Below are positions 34,142 through 43,186 of a stretch of 46,451 nt of DNA, piece by piece; the first letter of the stretch is position 1; each line of letters opens with the position of its first letter. The DNA comes from a virus. Made by a program: the position numbers and the translations under genes. Below the pieces are notes generated by a model. That model was not told where the DNA came from. It did no database searches and saw nothing but the letters and a program-made list of their open reading frames with translations. The stretch covers positions 1-46,451 of IMG/VR virus record IMGVR_UViG_3300035698_010566; one strand, given 5' to 3'.

Positions 34142-34719
34142 CAGACCACTCGGGAATAACTGGTTCCGGAAGCCGGGAGTGGGCTAGGAGGGCCCGTAAC
34201 CACCCCGATTCCGGTGCCGTTGAACAGCAGTGTTGCGATACCTGTACCGAAGACAACTGAGAGGGAGGGCATCAAAGGCCCTAGAATCGAATTGGACGCT
34301 GATGCTGCTGCAATAGCGGTGACAAGGGTAGCAGGATTCGACATCGCCACACGAGAAACATCAGTCCCCACACCCACCCCGATAGAGGGTCCCCGGTACA
34401 GACCAGCCGACGAAAATGCGCTGGCTACCCCAACCCCCACGGACACTGCCATTTCAGGCATCAGAGTCCCCTGAAGCCCATTCGACAGAGCCATTGCTGG
34501 AAGGATGGTGACATCGATGGGCACAACGAATTTCCCGGTAACCATCCCCGAGCCTGCGGTGCCCGTGGTGATTCCTGCCAACCCGAGGTTTGCAGGAATC
34601 TGGGCCCAAGTCGAGACGGCATCTGCCAGCATGATCACAAGAGCACGCCAGAGCTGCCCTTTGATCTGGGGGGACGCATTCAGGATGCTTCCCGCGATGA
34701 TATTTGCTGTGACCGGCAT
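34141..34719 (-). CDS. Small Gly/Val/Ala-rich protein between spike and giant protein
   Basis: A 192-residue protein almost free of charge, built from stretches of Gly, Val, Ala and Ile such as ITTGTAGSGMVTGKFVVP, MAVSVGVGVASAFSSAG, GPSIGVGVGTDVS and FNGTGIGVVTGPPSPLP. The ATG at 34719 (overlapping the spike TGA as TGATG) is preferred to a TTG one codon upstream. Repeated GxGxG(V/T)xxG strands suggest a compact beta structure; hydrophobic enough to be a membrane-touching tip, yet without classical 20-residue membrane helices. Directly follows the spike gene, where PAAR-like tip proteins often sit, but no PAAR histidines or cysteine are visible. Function unknown. Confidence 0.65.
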   Translation of the reverse strand: MPVTANIIAGSILNASPQIKGQLWRALVIMLADAVSTWAQIPANLGLAGITTGTAGSGMVTGKFVVPIDVTILPAMALSNGLQGTLMPEMAVSVGVGVASAFSSAGLYRGPSIGVGVGTDVSRVAMSNPATLVTAIAAASASNSILGPLMPSLSVVFGTGIATLLFNGTGIGVVTGPPSPLPASGTSYSRVV

Positions 34720-37091
34720 CAATTCACCCGCAAGGTTTGAATGCCAAGTACCCCGATGGCACTGAATGGGCGTCCTGTAATCGGGTCAATGCACCCATCT
34801 GTGAGAATGCCCCCAGGAATCTGTGGAGCCACAGAGTGCAATCCCACAGGCGAGTTGAACGCCACAGCAGCTGCTGTCACAGTGGCAGTGGAGCCCTTGA
34901 GAGACAGCAAACCTCCCGCAGAGATGGTTGTCGAGCCTGATGCTGCCACCAAGGTGTTCCCCGAAGGAGCGGAGAGTGAAGCTGACGTGGCGTCCATCCT
35001 CAGAGCCGTCGGGCCTGCAGAAGCCTCGAAGGACCCGGTACCCACATGGTACTTCTGACTGCCCACGATCACTGTTGTCTCATGCTCACCAGCTACCAGA
35101 GTCTCGTGCCTGTTCCCGGACTGGAGGAGGTACTTGTCTGCTGTGCCGCCCATGGCTGGGGTAGGCACAATGCTGATGTCTCGCAGAGGTCCGTTGGCAG
35201 GGCTTCCACCCTGCGGGCCAGAGAACGTGTAGCTTGCCTTACCTGCCACGTTCTGCATGTAGGTCGCAGAGGAGTGAGAGAGCCCCGCAGCAGACTGAAC
35301 GTGGTAGGACGCCTGTGCGTTGAAGTTGATCTCCTGCGTGTTGGTGATGTCTACGCGATTTCCAGACAGTGTGGTGGTCCTCGCCGCTGACAGGAGGGTG
35401 TTGGTGGCACTTTCGAGGATGAGACCAGGAAGGCCCCCCTCACCCGACCCTGTGTCCATAGTGCTCGCGACGTAACCGCCAACAGTCGTGGAACCACCCG
35501 CAAACAGACGCACTGCACCCTTGTCCGAGATCAGAGCGATGCCGATGTTGCTCTCGTTGGTCCCACGCTTGGAGCGGACACTCATCGCCCCGTCGAGATC
35601 GATTTGGGCACTCAACCCATCCGGGCGGGCCCCACTCCCCAGGTGCAACCCTGCACTGAGGGATGTCTCTACGCTCCATGCTGTCCCTGGGCCTGCCACG
35701 GACGCCATGAGGCGACCATCCTTCGTGACTGACCAGAAGGTGGGAGACCCACTCCCGAGGGGAGGCTTCATGCTGAACAGGGATGCAGCATGTTCCTCTA
35801 CGGTCGAACCAAGCCCCGAAACCATCTCGGGAGCACGAAGGTCACCATCGAAGATGACCGGGCGCAAGGGCACCCCATAGACCGACCGGCCCTTCTCGCT
35901 GTAGGGGTCGTTCCCGACCACCGTTCCCATCACCCACTCAATGAAAGGAGCATTGGCAGACACACCCATGGGGTCTGCATCCGAGGGATTGCCAGAGGGC
36001 AGCCGGTCAGCATCGAAACCGTCCATCTGCTCAGTGACCGGCAGAGTGCCATCCGAAGTATGTGCCAGCTCGATACGATGCTCTGTGAATGTGTTCTCGG
36101 TCGTAGATGCTCCATTCACCCCCGGTGTGGTGGACACGCGGAACAGTTGCTTGCCGCCGTACACCGTCTGATCAGTGGCACCGTCAATGGCATAGCCATC
36201 AGAAGTGACGAAGAGGCCCCGCTGCAGAAAATCATAAGGGTCCACATCCGATGAGAAGGCCAGCTCTGTGAGGGGAGTACCATCCTCATCCCGTTGGAAG
36301 ACCCCTGCAGGAGTCAGGTAGCCTTCTGGATAGGGGGCATCCCCGAGTTCCCCACCTTCGATCAGGTTGCCTTCCTCATCCACCTGTCGAGGAGCATCCC
36401 AGAAAACACCATCAGAGAACATCTGAGTTGGGAGGAAAGTGGCATCTCGCTGCACCATGCCGCTGTAGGCCCTGTAGCCCGCACCCGCATGGAATTGCTG
36501 GAGGGACCGGAACAATATCGCCTGGTCTTGGTCCCGAATCCGAAACTCGTTCCCCCTCCGGTTCGACAGCAGGACGGACTCATCCAGGCGCATATCAGCA
36601 CCTTGTGATGAGCTTGCCCCGATGTTCCCTGGATTCAGAGGGATGAACTTGTGTCGGACGCGCTCTGCGATTCCCTTGAGCTGTTCCTGTGTTTTGGGGC
36701 TCGTGCCAAACTCATCAGACCCGTAGGGCTGTGTGGGGAGCCAGTCTGCCCCTGCGGTTGCCCCTGGGACAAGCCAGCCCAAGACGAACGGGCGGCGGGT
36801 CTTCCCTGACTCTGCGGGACTCCACCCCACCACACAGATGTCTCCGGGCTCGGGAATAGCACCCAGGAAGTGTCGATTTCCTGCACCGGGAAAGACAATC
36901 TCCACCCCGGAATGGACAATGGACTCCCCGGTTTGCACAAGGATGTCCAGCTTGACTTCCTTGTAGTCAACCCGCGTGACCTTCGCGATGGCCATTGCAT
37001 AGAACTGGGCACCGGTTTGGGCGGAGGTAGCCGCCACTTGGGATGCCCCAAGCTCAGATCGGATCTGTGATGCAGAAATGGAGTCAGGCAT
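34719..37091 (-). CDS. Baseplate spike protein (gpV / gp5-like)
   Basis: A 790-residue protein. Residues 33-110 look like the N-terminal OB-fold of baseplate spikes: AMAIAKVTRVDYKEVKLDIL, VEIVFPGAGNRHFLGAIPEP, GDICVVGWSPAESGKTRRPF. These match the family pattern of a beta-barrel carrying a GDxVxV(G) turn. The middle (110-480) carries beta-rich insertions. From about 530 to 740 there are regular short strands (SAARTTTLSGNRVDITNT, QEINFNAQASYHVQSAAG, GNRHETLVAGEHETTVIVG) as in the triple-stranded beta-helix of gp5/VgrG spikes. No lysozyme domain is visible. It forms the piercing needle beneath the tube, docking on the hub encoded 2 kb upstream. ATG start four bases after the previous stop. Confidence 0.75.
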   Translation of the reverse strand: MPDSISASQIRSELGASQVAATSAQTGAQFYAMAIAKVTRVDYKEVKLDILVQTGESIVHSGVEIVFPGAGNRHFLGAIPEPGDICVVGWSPAESGKTRRPFVLGWLVPGATAGADWLPTQPYGSDEFGTSPKTQEQLKGIAERVRHKFIPLNPGNIGASSSQGADMRLDESVLLSNRRGNEFRIRDQDQAILFRSLQQFHAGAGYRAYSGMVQRDATFLPTQMFSDGVFWDAPRQVDEEGNLIEGGELGDAPYPEGYLTPAGVFQRDEDGTPLTELAFSSDVDPYDFLQRGLFVTSDGYAIDGATDQTVYGGKQLFRVSTTPGVNGASTTENTFTEHRIELAHTSDGTLPVTEQMDGFDADRLPSGNPSDADPMGVSANAPFIEWVMGTVVGNDPYSEKGRSVYGVPLRPVIFDGDLRAPEMVSGLGSTVEEHAASLFSMKPPLGSGSPTFWSVTKDGRLMASVAGPGTAWSVETSLSAGLHLGSGARPDGLSAQIDLDGAMSVRSKRGTNESNIGIALISDKGAVRLFAGGSTTVGGYVASTMDTGSGEGGLPGLILESATNTLLSAARTTTLSGNRVDITNTQEINFNAQASYHVQSAAGLSHSSATYMQNVAGKASYTFSGPQGGSPANGPLRDISIVPTPAMGGTADKYLLQSGNRHETLVAGEHETTVIVGSQKYHVGTGSFEASAGPTALRMDATSASLSAPSGNTLVAASGSTTISAGGLLSLKGSTATVTAAAVAFNSPVGLHSVAPQIPGGILTDGCIDPITGRPFSAIGVLGIQTLRVN

Positions 37092-37094
37092 TGC

Positions 37095-38255
37095 CTAGTC
37101 CGCGTCGGGGTTGGGGTTGAGGAAGGCCTTTGCGGCGTCCACGTCGTCCATGAAGTCTTCAGGGAGATCATTGACGTTGTCTGCGATCTCTTGGTTGACC
37201 GTCGCGATGTCTGTCTTGGCATCCTCAAGGGTCCCTACCAAGCTCCTCCCGGCACCCTGCAGAACACCCTTGGAGGCTTCAAACGCCCCCGCCAGATCGC
37301 GAGTGCTGCTGTCCATGGTGGTGCCCCGCAAGGCGTTCTGTGAGGCTGCCCATGCAACCTGCTGCTCCAACACCTTGTCCGCCAGGAACGTCTGCACAGC
37401 ATCCGGCTGATTCACAGAAACAAACTCCTGGTTTCCGAAAGCCTCAAGCAGGACATCAGCTTCTGCACCCTTGCAACTGCACACACTGCGTCCTGTGTGA
37501 ACACCGAGATCCGCAAGCTTGTAGGCAGCGTTGGTGGCAGTCACCTTCTGGGATGCCTGCCGGGAGCTTGCTGTGAAGTTCGTGAAGGCTGTGTCGAAGT
37601 GATCAGGGTCTTCCCCCGGGGATTCCAAAATGTCTGAACTGCTGAAAGACTCATTTGCGACGGCGACCGCAGCAGCAAGCGCAGCAGCCCCCTCCGGGTC
37701 GTACTCAGCCATCTTCCCGAGTGCCTTTGAAGGTTGAACCCCCATTGACAGCTCCTGGATGAATGAATCGACAGCAGCCACATCGTCAAACTGGAAAGGG
37801 TTGGTCTTCTGAAGCGTCTCGAAGTTGCCGCCCTTCTGAACGGTGAGCCCCCGCCCATACCGATAGGCCCCGGTGACCTCATACCCTCGCTCATCAGACA
37901 CCGGGAATACCGGCGTGTATTGCGAGACTTCCTCATTGAAAGTGGGCACCATGACCTTGAGCCCATCTGCATCAGATCCCATGGGGGATGCGGGATAGTC
38001 CTCGCCAGCGATTCCCAAGACGAAATTTGCCCATACCTGATTCAGATATGCATATTCCGTGTCGTTGTCTTCAATGCCCCCTTTTGGCTTCCCTGGGGGC
38101 CCTACACGGTCCACAAGCTCCTGGTATTTGTTCTTGAACATCCTCACTGCAGGGGCCACCAGGGCAGCAACCAAACCCGAAGAAATCTTCTTCGTGCCCG
38201 CCGCGGCATTTGTGAACTGCTCGTTGATCGTCTTGTCAGGGTCTATGGATGCCAT
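37095..38255 (-). CDS. Putative tail/baseplate protein, unknown family
   Basis: A 386-residue protein, MASIDPDKTINEQFTNAAAG to NPNPDAD. Residues 10-50 are helical with a moderately hydrophobic stretch (ISSGLVAALVAPAVRMFKNK). The remainder is mostly helical and Ala/Asp-rich (ALAAAVAVANESFSSSDILE, LADKVLEQQVAWAASQNAL), with a CSCKG motif near residue 255. The acidic end (DDVDAAKAFLNPNPDAD) suggests an unfolded tail. It lies between hub and spike genes on the same strand with gaps of two to three bases, so it is probably incorporated in, or helps assemble, the baseplate. No family recognised. Confidence 0.6.
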   Translation of the reverse strand: MASIDPDKTINEQFTNAAAGTKKISSGLVAALVAPAVRMFKNKYQELVDRVGPPGKPKGGIEDNDTEYAYLNQVWANFVLGIAGEDYPASPMGSDADGLKVMVPTFNEEVSQYTPVFPVSDERGYEVTGAYRYGRGLTVQKGGNFETLQKTNPFQFDDVAAVDSFIQELSMGVQPSKALGKMAEYDPEGAAALAAAVAVANESFSSSDILESPGEDPDHFDTAFTNFTASSRQASQKVTATNAAYKLADLGVHTGRSVCSCKGAEADVLLEAFGNQEFVSVNQPDAVQTFLADKVLEQQVAWAASQNALRGTTMDSSTRDLAGAFEASKGVLQGAGRSLVGTLEDAKTDIATVNQEIADNVNDLPEDFMDDVDAAKAFLNPNPDAD

Positions 38256-38257
38256 AA

Positions 38258-39181
38258 TTACCCTCCTTCCGAGGGTTCTTCCGGTGTGGGGGCAGCAGTC
38301 ACAAGGCCACCAGCGGGCACTGACTCAAACACCCGTTTACTCCTTTTAGGAGTCAGATGCACGGTCGCCACAGCGGTCTCAAATGAAGGGGTTGTTGTGC
38401 CCCTTAGGTCTGTGAGATTGAGCTTTTCGGGCAGGCCATCCACAAGAGCCTTGAGGATATCGTATTGCCCACTGAAGATGTCATCCACTGTGCTGTTGCC
38501 ACCAGCATAGTAATTGGCGGTGATCCTGAACTGTGGGTCCATGACAGAACGAAGTGCCTTGGCGGGGAAGCTCAAGGCACGCTTCGTGGTGTAGTTTGGG
38601 ACAGTGATTGCTTTCGTGATTCGCACTTGGGCAAAAGCAATGGTCCCAATCTGGTGTGTGGGGGTTGGCACCGCGTGAGCACCCCCCTTCCCTGTGTTGG
38701 GGCGCATGAGGGGAATCCCCGCCAGAACATCAATAGGCTCTAGCACATTGATGTTGCCCGCCTTGAATCCGTTGACTCTAACTGTCTCATCGAGACGAAC
38801 GAGCCCCGCTGTCTGGGTCGTTCCTGCCCCCTGGTCATCTGCCGTGATTTGTTCCATGCCCTGCATGGCGGGATCAGGGTGTGAAGACGAGTAGAACCTG
38901 TATGCCCCAGGCATATTCATCCCTGGGGAGAACTTGCCTTTGGATGCAAACAGGGTGTCCAGATAGTTCTCCGTTGCGTCCTTGTCCTCAATCCCGGTCT
39001 GACCCGCGGCCAACACCGCATCAATGATCAACTGGAGGTCTGTTGCCTGCCCTTCTGCTTGGTCCAGGGTGCTTTGGGCTCTCACCTTGGCTTGGGCCTT
39101 AGCATCTACCTTGGCCTTAGCTTTGGCACGAACAGCTGCTTCAGCTTTTGCTTTTGCATCCTCTTTAGCTTTATCAGCCAT
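38258..39181 (-). CDS. Protein with Ala/Lys-rich N-terminal helix, baseplate cluster
   Basis: A 307-residue protein. Residues 1-38 are a low-complexity Ala/Lys/Glu helix (MADKAKEDAKAKAEAAVRAK and onward), probably a coiled coil. The rest is a mixed domain, including GAYRFYSSSHPDPAMQGM, VNGFKAGNINVLEPIDVL and FAQVRITKAITVPNYTTKR, ending in a Pro/Glu-rich tail. The start ATG lies inside the end of the hub-like gene (8-base overlap), which suggests coupled translation and a linked role. No family recognised; structural function inferred. Confidence 0.6.
   Translation of the reverse strand: MADKAKEDAKAKAEAAVRAKAKAKVDAKAQAKVRAQSTLDQAEGQATDLQLIIDAVLAAGQTGIEDKDATENYLDTLFASKGKFSPGMNMPGAYRFYSSSHPDPAMQGMEQITADDQGAGTTQTAGLVRLDETVRVNGFKAGNINVLEPIDVLAGIPLMRPNTGKGGAHAVPTPTHQIGTIAFAQVRITKAITVPNYTTKRALSFPAKALRSVMDPQFRITANYYAGGNSTVDDIFSGQYDILKALVDGLPEKLNLTDLRGTTTPSFETAVATVHLTPKRSKRVFESVPAGGLVTAAPTPEEPSEGG
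39085..39178 (-). repeat. Low-complexity Ala/Lys codon repeat
   Basis: The start of the 307-residue gene is an irregular run of GCT/GCC and AAG/AAA codons encoding the AKAKAEAAVRAKAKAKVDAK type helix. Units like AAGGCCAA and AAGCTAAAG recur with changes. It is a candidate for slippage-driven length variation. Confidence 0.5.
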
Positions 39182-41396
39182 CTACGAATCCCTTGGGGGC
39201 ATATGAAGTGTCTGGAACAGGGATATCTGCCGTGCTGCCACTGTCGCCAAATGTGTCCGCTGTTACGTCTTTGAATTTCTTTGTGCCCTTGCTCTTCGGG
39301 GTTGTACCCTTGCTCTTCTTGTTGGAGCCCGAGACTTCCCCGTATGCCTTCTGGATGCTGTTGATCTGCTCAAGGAGATCAGAAGCGGTGCCAATCTCCT
39401 TCCAAGTGTTCCTGCCCGTGCGAACCTTGAAAGGACCCTCCATCCATTGTTCCTTGGGGCCCTTTACGCCCCCACGCTCCTCATCAATGTTGAGGACGCC
39501 CAGGTCCATGGCACGACGAATGAGGTCTTGCACATCGGTGACGCTGCCAACCCCAAACCCCACCACCTTGAAGTTGGGATTGATGAGTTTGGGATCGATT
39601 GCCATGACCACATTCGGGAACCCCTGTAGTCGAGGGAGCCCAGTGTTCCCCACAACCTGAAGCGGAGTTGGGGGAAGCCACGGGTTGTTGAGATAAATGT
39701 CCTCAATGGTGGGGGGAGAGCCATCGTCAGTGGGCTTTCCGGGGGCATAGAACTTTGATCTACGCCCTACCAGTGTCAGGGTCGTAGTGCACTGCCCCTT
39801 GAACGAGAACGAGTGGTTGAACGACTGCAGGTAGTAGAAGCAGTCCAGGGGCTCGATGTAGACCGGATACCCTGGACGCAGCTCAGGACGAAGGGGGATT
39901 TGGCAGGACGCCCTACGCATCCCGATGTTGAACAGATCCATCCTGTTCACGCAGGCATAGAACAGGGCACGGGGGTCAGTCAGGTACGCTGCCTCGAAGG
40001 TGTCCTGCCGCCACCCGAATTGAGCCACAAGGCGGAAGTCCACATACTCCCCCCGCGTCCCCCACTCATTGTTCTCCAGACCGAGACCACCGATGTTCCC
40101 GAAGTGCCCACTCGTGACCTTGAGCGATGTGACAGCGGGTTCTGCTTCTGTCTGTGTGAACGTGATGATGTCGATGTCTTTGATCACATAGACGCGGTTG
40201 TCAGACGTGTCGAGGTTGTAGTACGGGGGCTTGAAGACAAAATCCCCGTCGACATCCTGGTAGAACTCAAACCCTGTGAGAGTCCGAACAGTCGTTGCGA
40301 TCTCCAACTTCGGAGAGTACTCGGACTCCCAGAAGTTCACATTGCCCCAGTTGGAAATATCCGTGTGGAACGCCTGCATCTGGGCAACATTGGTGCCCAA
40401 GCCCCCCGCTGCGGCATCCTTCTCAGCATCTGGCCCCAAGTAAGTGGATGCCAAATCGAAACTCAACGCCCGAGCTGCGGATGCAATTGCTGTGGCCTCG
40501 GGGTCATGTACCTTTCCCCCGGTGTCCTCCGCAAAACTCGTTGCCAGAGTCTCCACCTGCTTTGTCGAGAGGCGCCCCAGGAACGACTGATCAAAGGCAT
40601 TGTAGAGGGTGCCATCCATCCCGTACATGCGGAGAGAGTTGAAGTTCTGTGAGAACCGCTGCTCCCAATAGAGCATCGCCAGGGACCACATGCTGTCACC
40701 ACTGGCTGCAGTTGCAGTGGCGTTCGTGCTCTGCCCCAATGAGAAGGCAACACCGCCCGCAGCACCCATGACATCCCTGTAGAGGGTGTAGATGATGGCA
40801 TAAGGGGTGAGCCCCGTCAGTGCGTTCCCCACCAATGTGTACTTGATTCCGCTGTTGGAAGGGGCCTTTCCGAAGACAGCCCCGCTCGTGCTCATCCTCT
40901 GGTAACCCCAGAAGTGAAGCATGTCCGAACAGCTCAAAGAGGCTGTGTACTCGCCTCCACTGTACTCGTGACTCGTCTCTGTCACGATGCCATGGAACAC
41001 GTGGTAGTACGGATACATCACCGTGTTGGACACATCCACACCACCCGTCGATTCGGGCTGCACGCCTGCCAGGAGACCTGCTACGGGGAAGTAGCCCCGC
41101 ATGTAGATATTGACCTCCAACCCCGGACGCAGAAGGAATTGCCCGTCCCGGAAGAAGCTGTCCTCCGCAGCCCGTGGGATTGCCAGAGTGATATTTGCCG
41201 TGCTCCCAGGCTCTGTGTTGGGGTCAGCTGTGACCGCCGTGATGTACTTCTGGAGGTCGATCTTCCCATTACAGGTGGAGCACCCTGCAACGGTGAGACT
41301 GCCATTGATGTAGACCAGACAATCAGGGCTGTGTGACACAACCCCTTTGTTATTCAATGACCATGTGCCCACATAGGGTCGGTTCACCAAACTCAC
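39174..41396 (-). CDS. Baseplate hub-like tail protein (gp27/gpD type)
   Basis: A 740-residue protein from a GTG start overlapping the upstream TGA (GTGA). Two halves have the layout of phage tail hub proteins. Early on are strands PGLEVNIYMRGYFPVAGLLA and FHGIVTETSHEYSGGEYTAS, then LSCSDMLHFWG. Late (about 540-600) are LRPGYPVYIEPLDCFYYLQS and FNHSFSFKGQCTTTLTLVGR, the usual 'FxGxVxxxxxxxxGxxxxxxxxCxDxxxxL' and 'PGxxxxI..YxxxxxHxxxxxGxxTTxLxL' signatures. Cysteines at 26, 39 and 42 (GCSTCNG) could bind a metal. The C-terminus is a basic Ser/Lys/Thr linker. The hub would connect the tube to the spike. Call is by motif and position. Confidence 0.68.
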   Translation of the reverse strand: MSLVNRPYVGTWSLNNKGVVSHSPDCLVYINGSLTVAGCSTCNGKIDLQKYITAVTADPNTEPGSTANITLAIPRAAEDSFFRDGQFLLRPGLEVNIYMRGYFPVAGLLAGVQPESTGGVDVSNTVMYPYYHVFHGIVTETSHEYSGGEYTASLSCSDMLHFWGYQRMSTSGAVFGKAPSNSGIKYTLVGNALTGLTPYAIIYTLYRDVMGAAGGVAFSLGQSTNATATAASGDSMWSLAMLYWEQRFSQNFNSLRMYGMDGTLYNAFDQSFLGRLSTKQVETLATSFAEDTGGKVHDPEATAIASAARALSFDLASTYLGPDAEKDAAAGGLGTNVAQMQAFHTDISNWGNVNFWESEYSPKLEIATTVRTLTGFEFYQDVDGDFVFKPPYYNLDTSDNRVYVIKDIDIITFTQTEAEPAVTSLKVTSGHFGNIGGLGLENNEWGTRGEYVDFRLVAQFGWRQDTFEAAYLTDPRALFYACVNRMDLFNIGMRRASCQIPLRPELRPGYPVYIEPLDCFYYLQSFNHSFSFKGQCTTTLTLVGRRSKFYAPGKPTDDGSPPTIEDIYLNNPWLPPTPLQVVGNTGLPRLQGFPNVVMAIDPKLINPNFKVVGFGVGSVTDVQDLIRRAMDLGVLNIDEERGGVKGPKEQWMEGPFKVRTGRNTWKEIGTASDLLEQINSIQKAYGEVSGSNKKSKGTTPKSKGTKKFKDVTADTFGDSGSTADIPVPDTSYAPKGFVDG

Positions 41397-42514
41397 GAAC
41401 CACCCCCAAGCAGCTCAAACGGCATTACACCATACCGGTCTACAGTGTTCTGAACGGTAACACCACCCCTCGCCAGGATGTCTGCGAAGGTGCCTCCTCG
41501 GGTGCTGGCGTTGGATGTGGGCGATCCCGTGGGGGATCTCATGGGCCCAACAACCCCCGTAGACGAAGCACGGTCGTACATGCGACTGACCTTAAATTCC
41601 ATCGTCCACTCCATTCGATGTGGACGCCCATCCTCATAAGTGTAGTCGAAGCTCTCAATGTGGCCCACATACGTCCACTGGTCGTAGTCGATTGCCACCG
41701 ATCCGCTCATGAGGGGCACATCCGAGCCTCGGATGTTGTCGTAGATGTAACCGTTGGATTTGTAGAACTGGAACAGGTTCATCAGGTTCTGCCAAGCTGC
41801 GGAGTCCCGCTTACTGGCGAACTGCACGCCCGTTGCCGAAGTTGTCTCCCGGGATGCCACTGCAGAGAAGGGCTCCCCGGATGACCCTGCGATGAATGCT
41901 CCGGTGCTTCCAGACATGTTGATGGCTGGCTGGTCTTCACCCCACCGTTGGAACACGTACCCAAATCGAGTAGCCGTTGCATAGCTCTGGATGTTCGTGT
42001 ACGAGATGGCAAAGCTGTTCGGGTTGATCAGCATGGTCAGGGCGGGGGCATCAATGATGCTACGAAGCTGTAGAGAGATGTCCGCTGCTGTGTAGGCGTC
42101 TGCCAGAGTGCTGTAGTAGTCCGAATCCTGGTTTGCTAGGAACTGCCCACTGGACACGAAGGATTCGAGCCCAAGGGGGGATTCCTGGACTGCAGAGACC
42201 CGTGCCAGGGCAGAGGACACCTCTTTGGAAAATGTCGTCTTGTCCGCAGCGACAGCAGCAGCCCCAATGAGGTCGACAGACCTCTGCACGTCCTCACGCC
42301 CGTGGAGATCCGAACCTGCCTCCAGGCGGGCAGCAGCATCCAACAGGGCGTCCGGAGGGACGAGCCGCAGGGTGAATGGGGACATCTGCCGCAGCATCTC
42401 ATTGCTGCCATCAACGGGAATCCCGACCTGTGTCTCGAAGCTGTAATCGAAGCGAGACCCTGTGGCGATGCCGGCGTAGCGGCTAGCGATGTCAGCAGTG
42501 CCGAGCTTTGCCAT
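41393..42514 (-). CDS. Tail tube-end or baseplate protein, paralogue of the next upstream gene
   Basis: A 373-residue protein. Residues 1-155 are mainly helical (ALARVSAVQ, YTAADISLQLRSIIDAPAL). Residues 160-313 form a compact domain with an LINPNSFAISY start, TRFGYVFQRWGED, STGAFI, LMNLFQFYKSNGYIYDN, then GSVAIDYDQW and MEWTMEFKVSRMY. The same domain, with the same element order, makes up most of the 221-residue protein encoded just upstream. The INPxS start, WG and TGxF elements are characteristic of phage proteins lying between tape measure and hub. Probably a ring at the tube-baseplate junction. ATG start three bases after the upstream stop. Confidence 0.65.
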   Translation of the reverse strand: MAKLGTADIASRYAGIATGSRFDYSFETQVGIPVDGSNEMLRQMSPFTLRLVPPDALLDAAARLEAGSDLHGREDVQRSVDLIGAAAVAADKTTFSKEVSSALARVSAVQESPLGLESFVSSGQFLANQDSDYYSTLADAYTAADISLQLRSIIDAPALTMLINPNSFAISYTNIQSYATATRFGYVFQRWGEDQPAINMSGSTGAFIAGSSGEPFSAVASRETTSATGVQFASKRDSAAWQNLMNLFQFYKSNGYIYDNIRGSDVPLMSGSVAIDYDQWTYVGHIESFDYTYEDGRPHRMEWTMEFKVSRMYDRASSTGVVGPMRSPTGSPTSNASTRGGTFADILARGGVTVQNTVDRYGVMPFELLGGGS

Positions 42515-42517
42515 TGG

Positions 42518-43183
42518 TCACCCCCTCTTCCAGTTATTGCCTGGGAGGCCCAGGTTGAGCCCCACATCCCCAACAGAGGGTGCAGAGCGTTGCGTCGTGG
42601 CCACTTCGGTTCCCAAGGTAGTGCGCCAGACCTGGATCTCTTTGTGGACCTCGAACCCCGCAGACATTGCGAACTGGAAAGGCTTGTCAGCTTCCGTGAC
42701 GGTGAAATTGGTGAACCACCCCAGGAAGACGCCACCGTCGAAGGTGATCTTGATGATCCCCTGGAATACCACACTGCCCTCAACATCGTAGACAGAGCCG
42801 TTGTTGTGGAAGAGAGCCAAAAGGTCCAAATATTTGTCATATGCAATGGTCTGTCGCCGGGTGCCGCCCCACTTCGGATTAGTCGTGTTGGACAGCCCTG
42901 TGTACAGCCGCATGAAGCCGCCCGTCGCCATGTTGAAGTCCATGGTCTGGTTGCCGTCTCCCCAGTGCTGCTCGACAAAGCCCCCACGGGTCTGGATGCG
43001 TGTGACGACCCTCTGGTACTTGACTCCCATGGAGGTGGGGTTGACGTGCAAGACGAGGCGGATCCCTTCAGGCAGGATGCTTGTCTCCCAATCAGGCCCT
43101 AGGACATCGAAGATGACCGGACGCCTTCCCCCCTGTGTGTCCGTGGGAGACATGAAAGCACTGCGGAAGACAGGATCAGCCAT
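42518..43183 (-). CDS. Tail tube-end or baseplate protein, shorter paralogue
   Basis: A 221-residue protein carrying the same domain as the 373-residue neighbour: LHVNPTSMGVKY (45-56), TRGGFVEQHWGDG (65-77), ATGGFMRLY (86-94), LLALFHNNGSVYD (121-133), then a 43-residue gapless match GIIKITFDGGVFLGWFTNF to FEVHKEIQ (142-184). It lacks the neighbour's helical N-terminal extension. Lies directly after the tape measure gene, four bases from its stop, where distal-tail or tube-initiator proteins are normally found. Two related rings stacked at the tube end is the simplest reading; exact homologue is not identified. Confidence 0.65.
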   Translation of the reverse strand: MADPVFRSAFMSPTDTQGGRRPVIFDVLGPDWETSILPEGIRLVLHVNPTSMGVKYQRVVTRIQTRGGFVEQHWGDGNQTMDFNMATGGFMRLYTGLSNTTNPKWGGTRRQTIAYDKYLDLLALFHNNGSVYDVEGSVVFQGIIKITFDGGVFLGWFTNFTVTEADKPFQFAMSAGFEVHKEIQVWRTTLGTEVATTQRSAPSVGDVGLNLGLPGNNWKRG

Positions 43184-43186
43184 CTA

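Noticed and set aside
34720-34722. TTG as start of the small Gly/Val-rich gene
   Set aside because: The immediately following ATG (34719) overlaps the spike stop as TGATG, the coupling seen repeatedly in this cluster.
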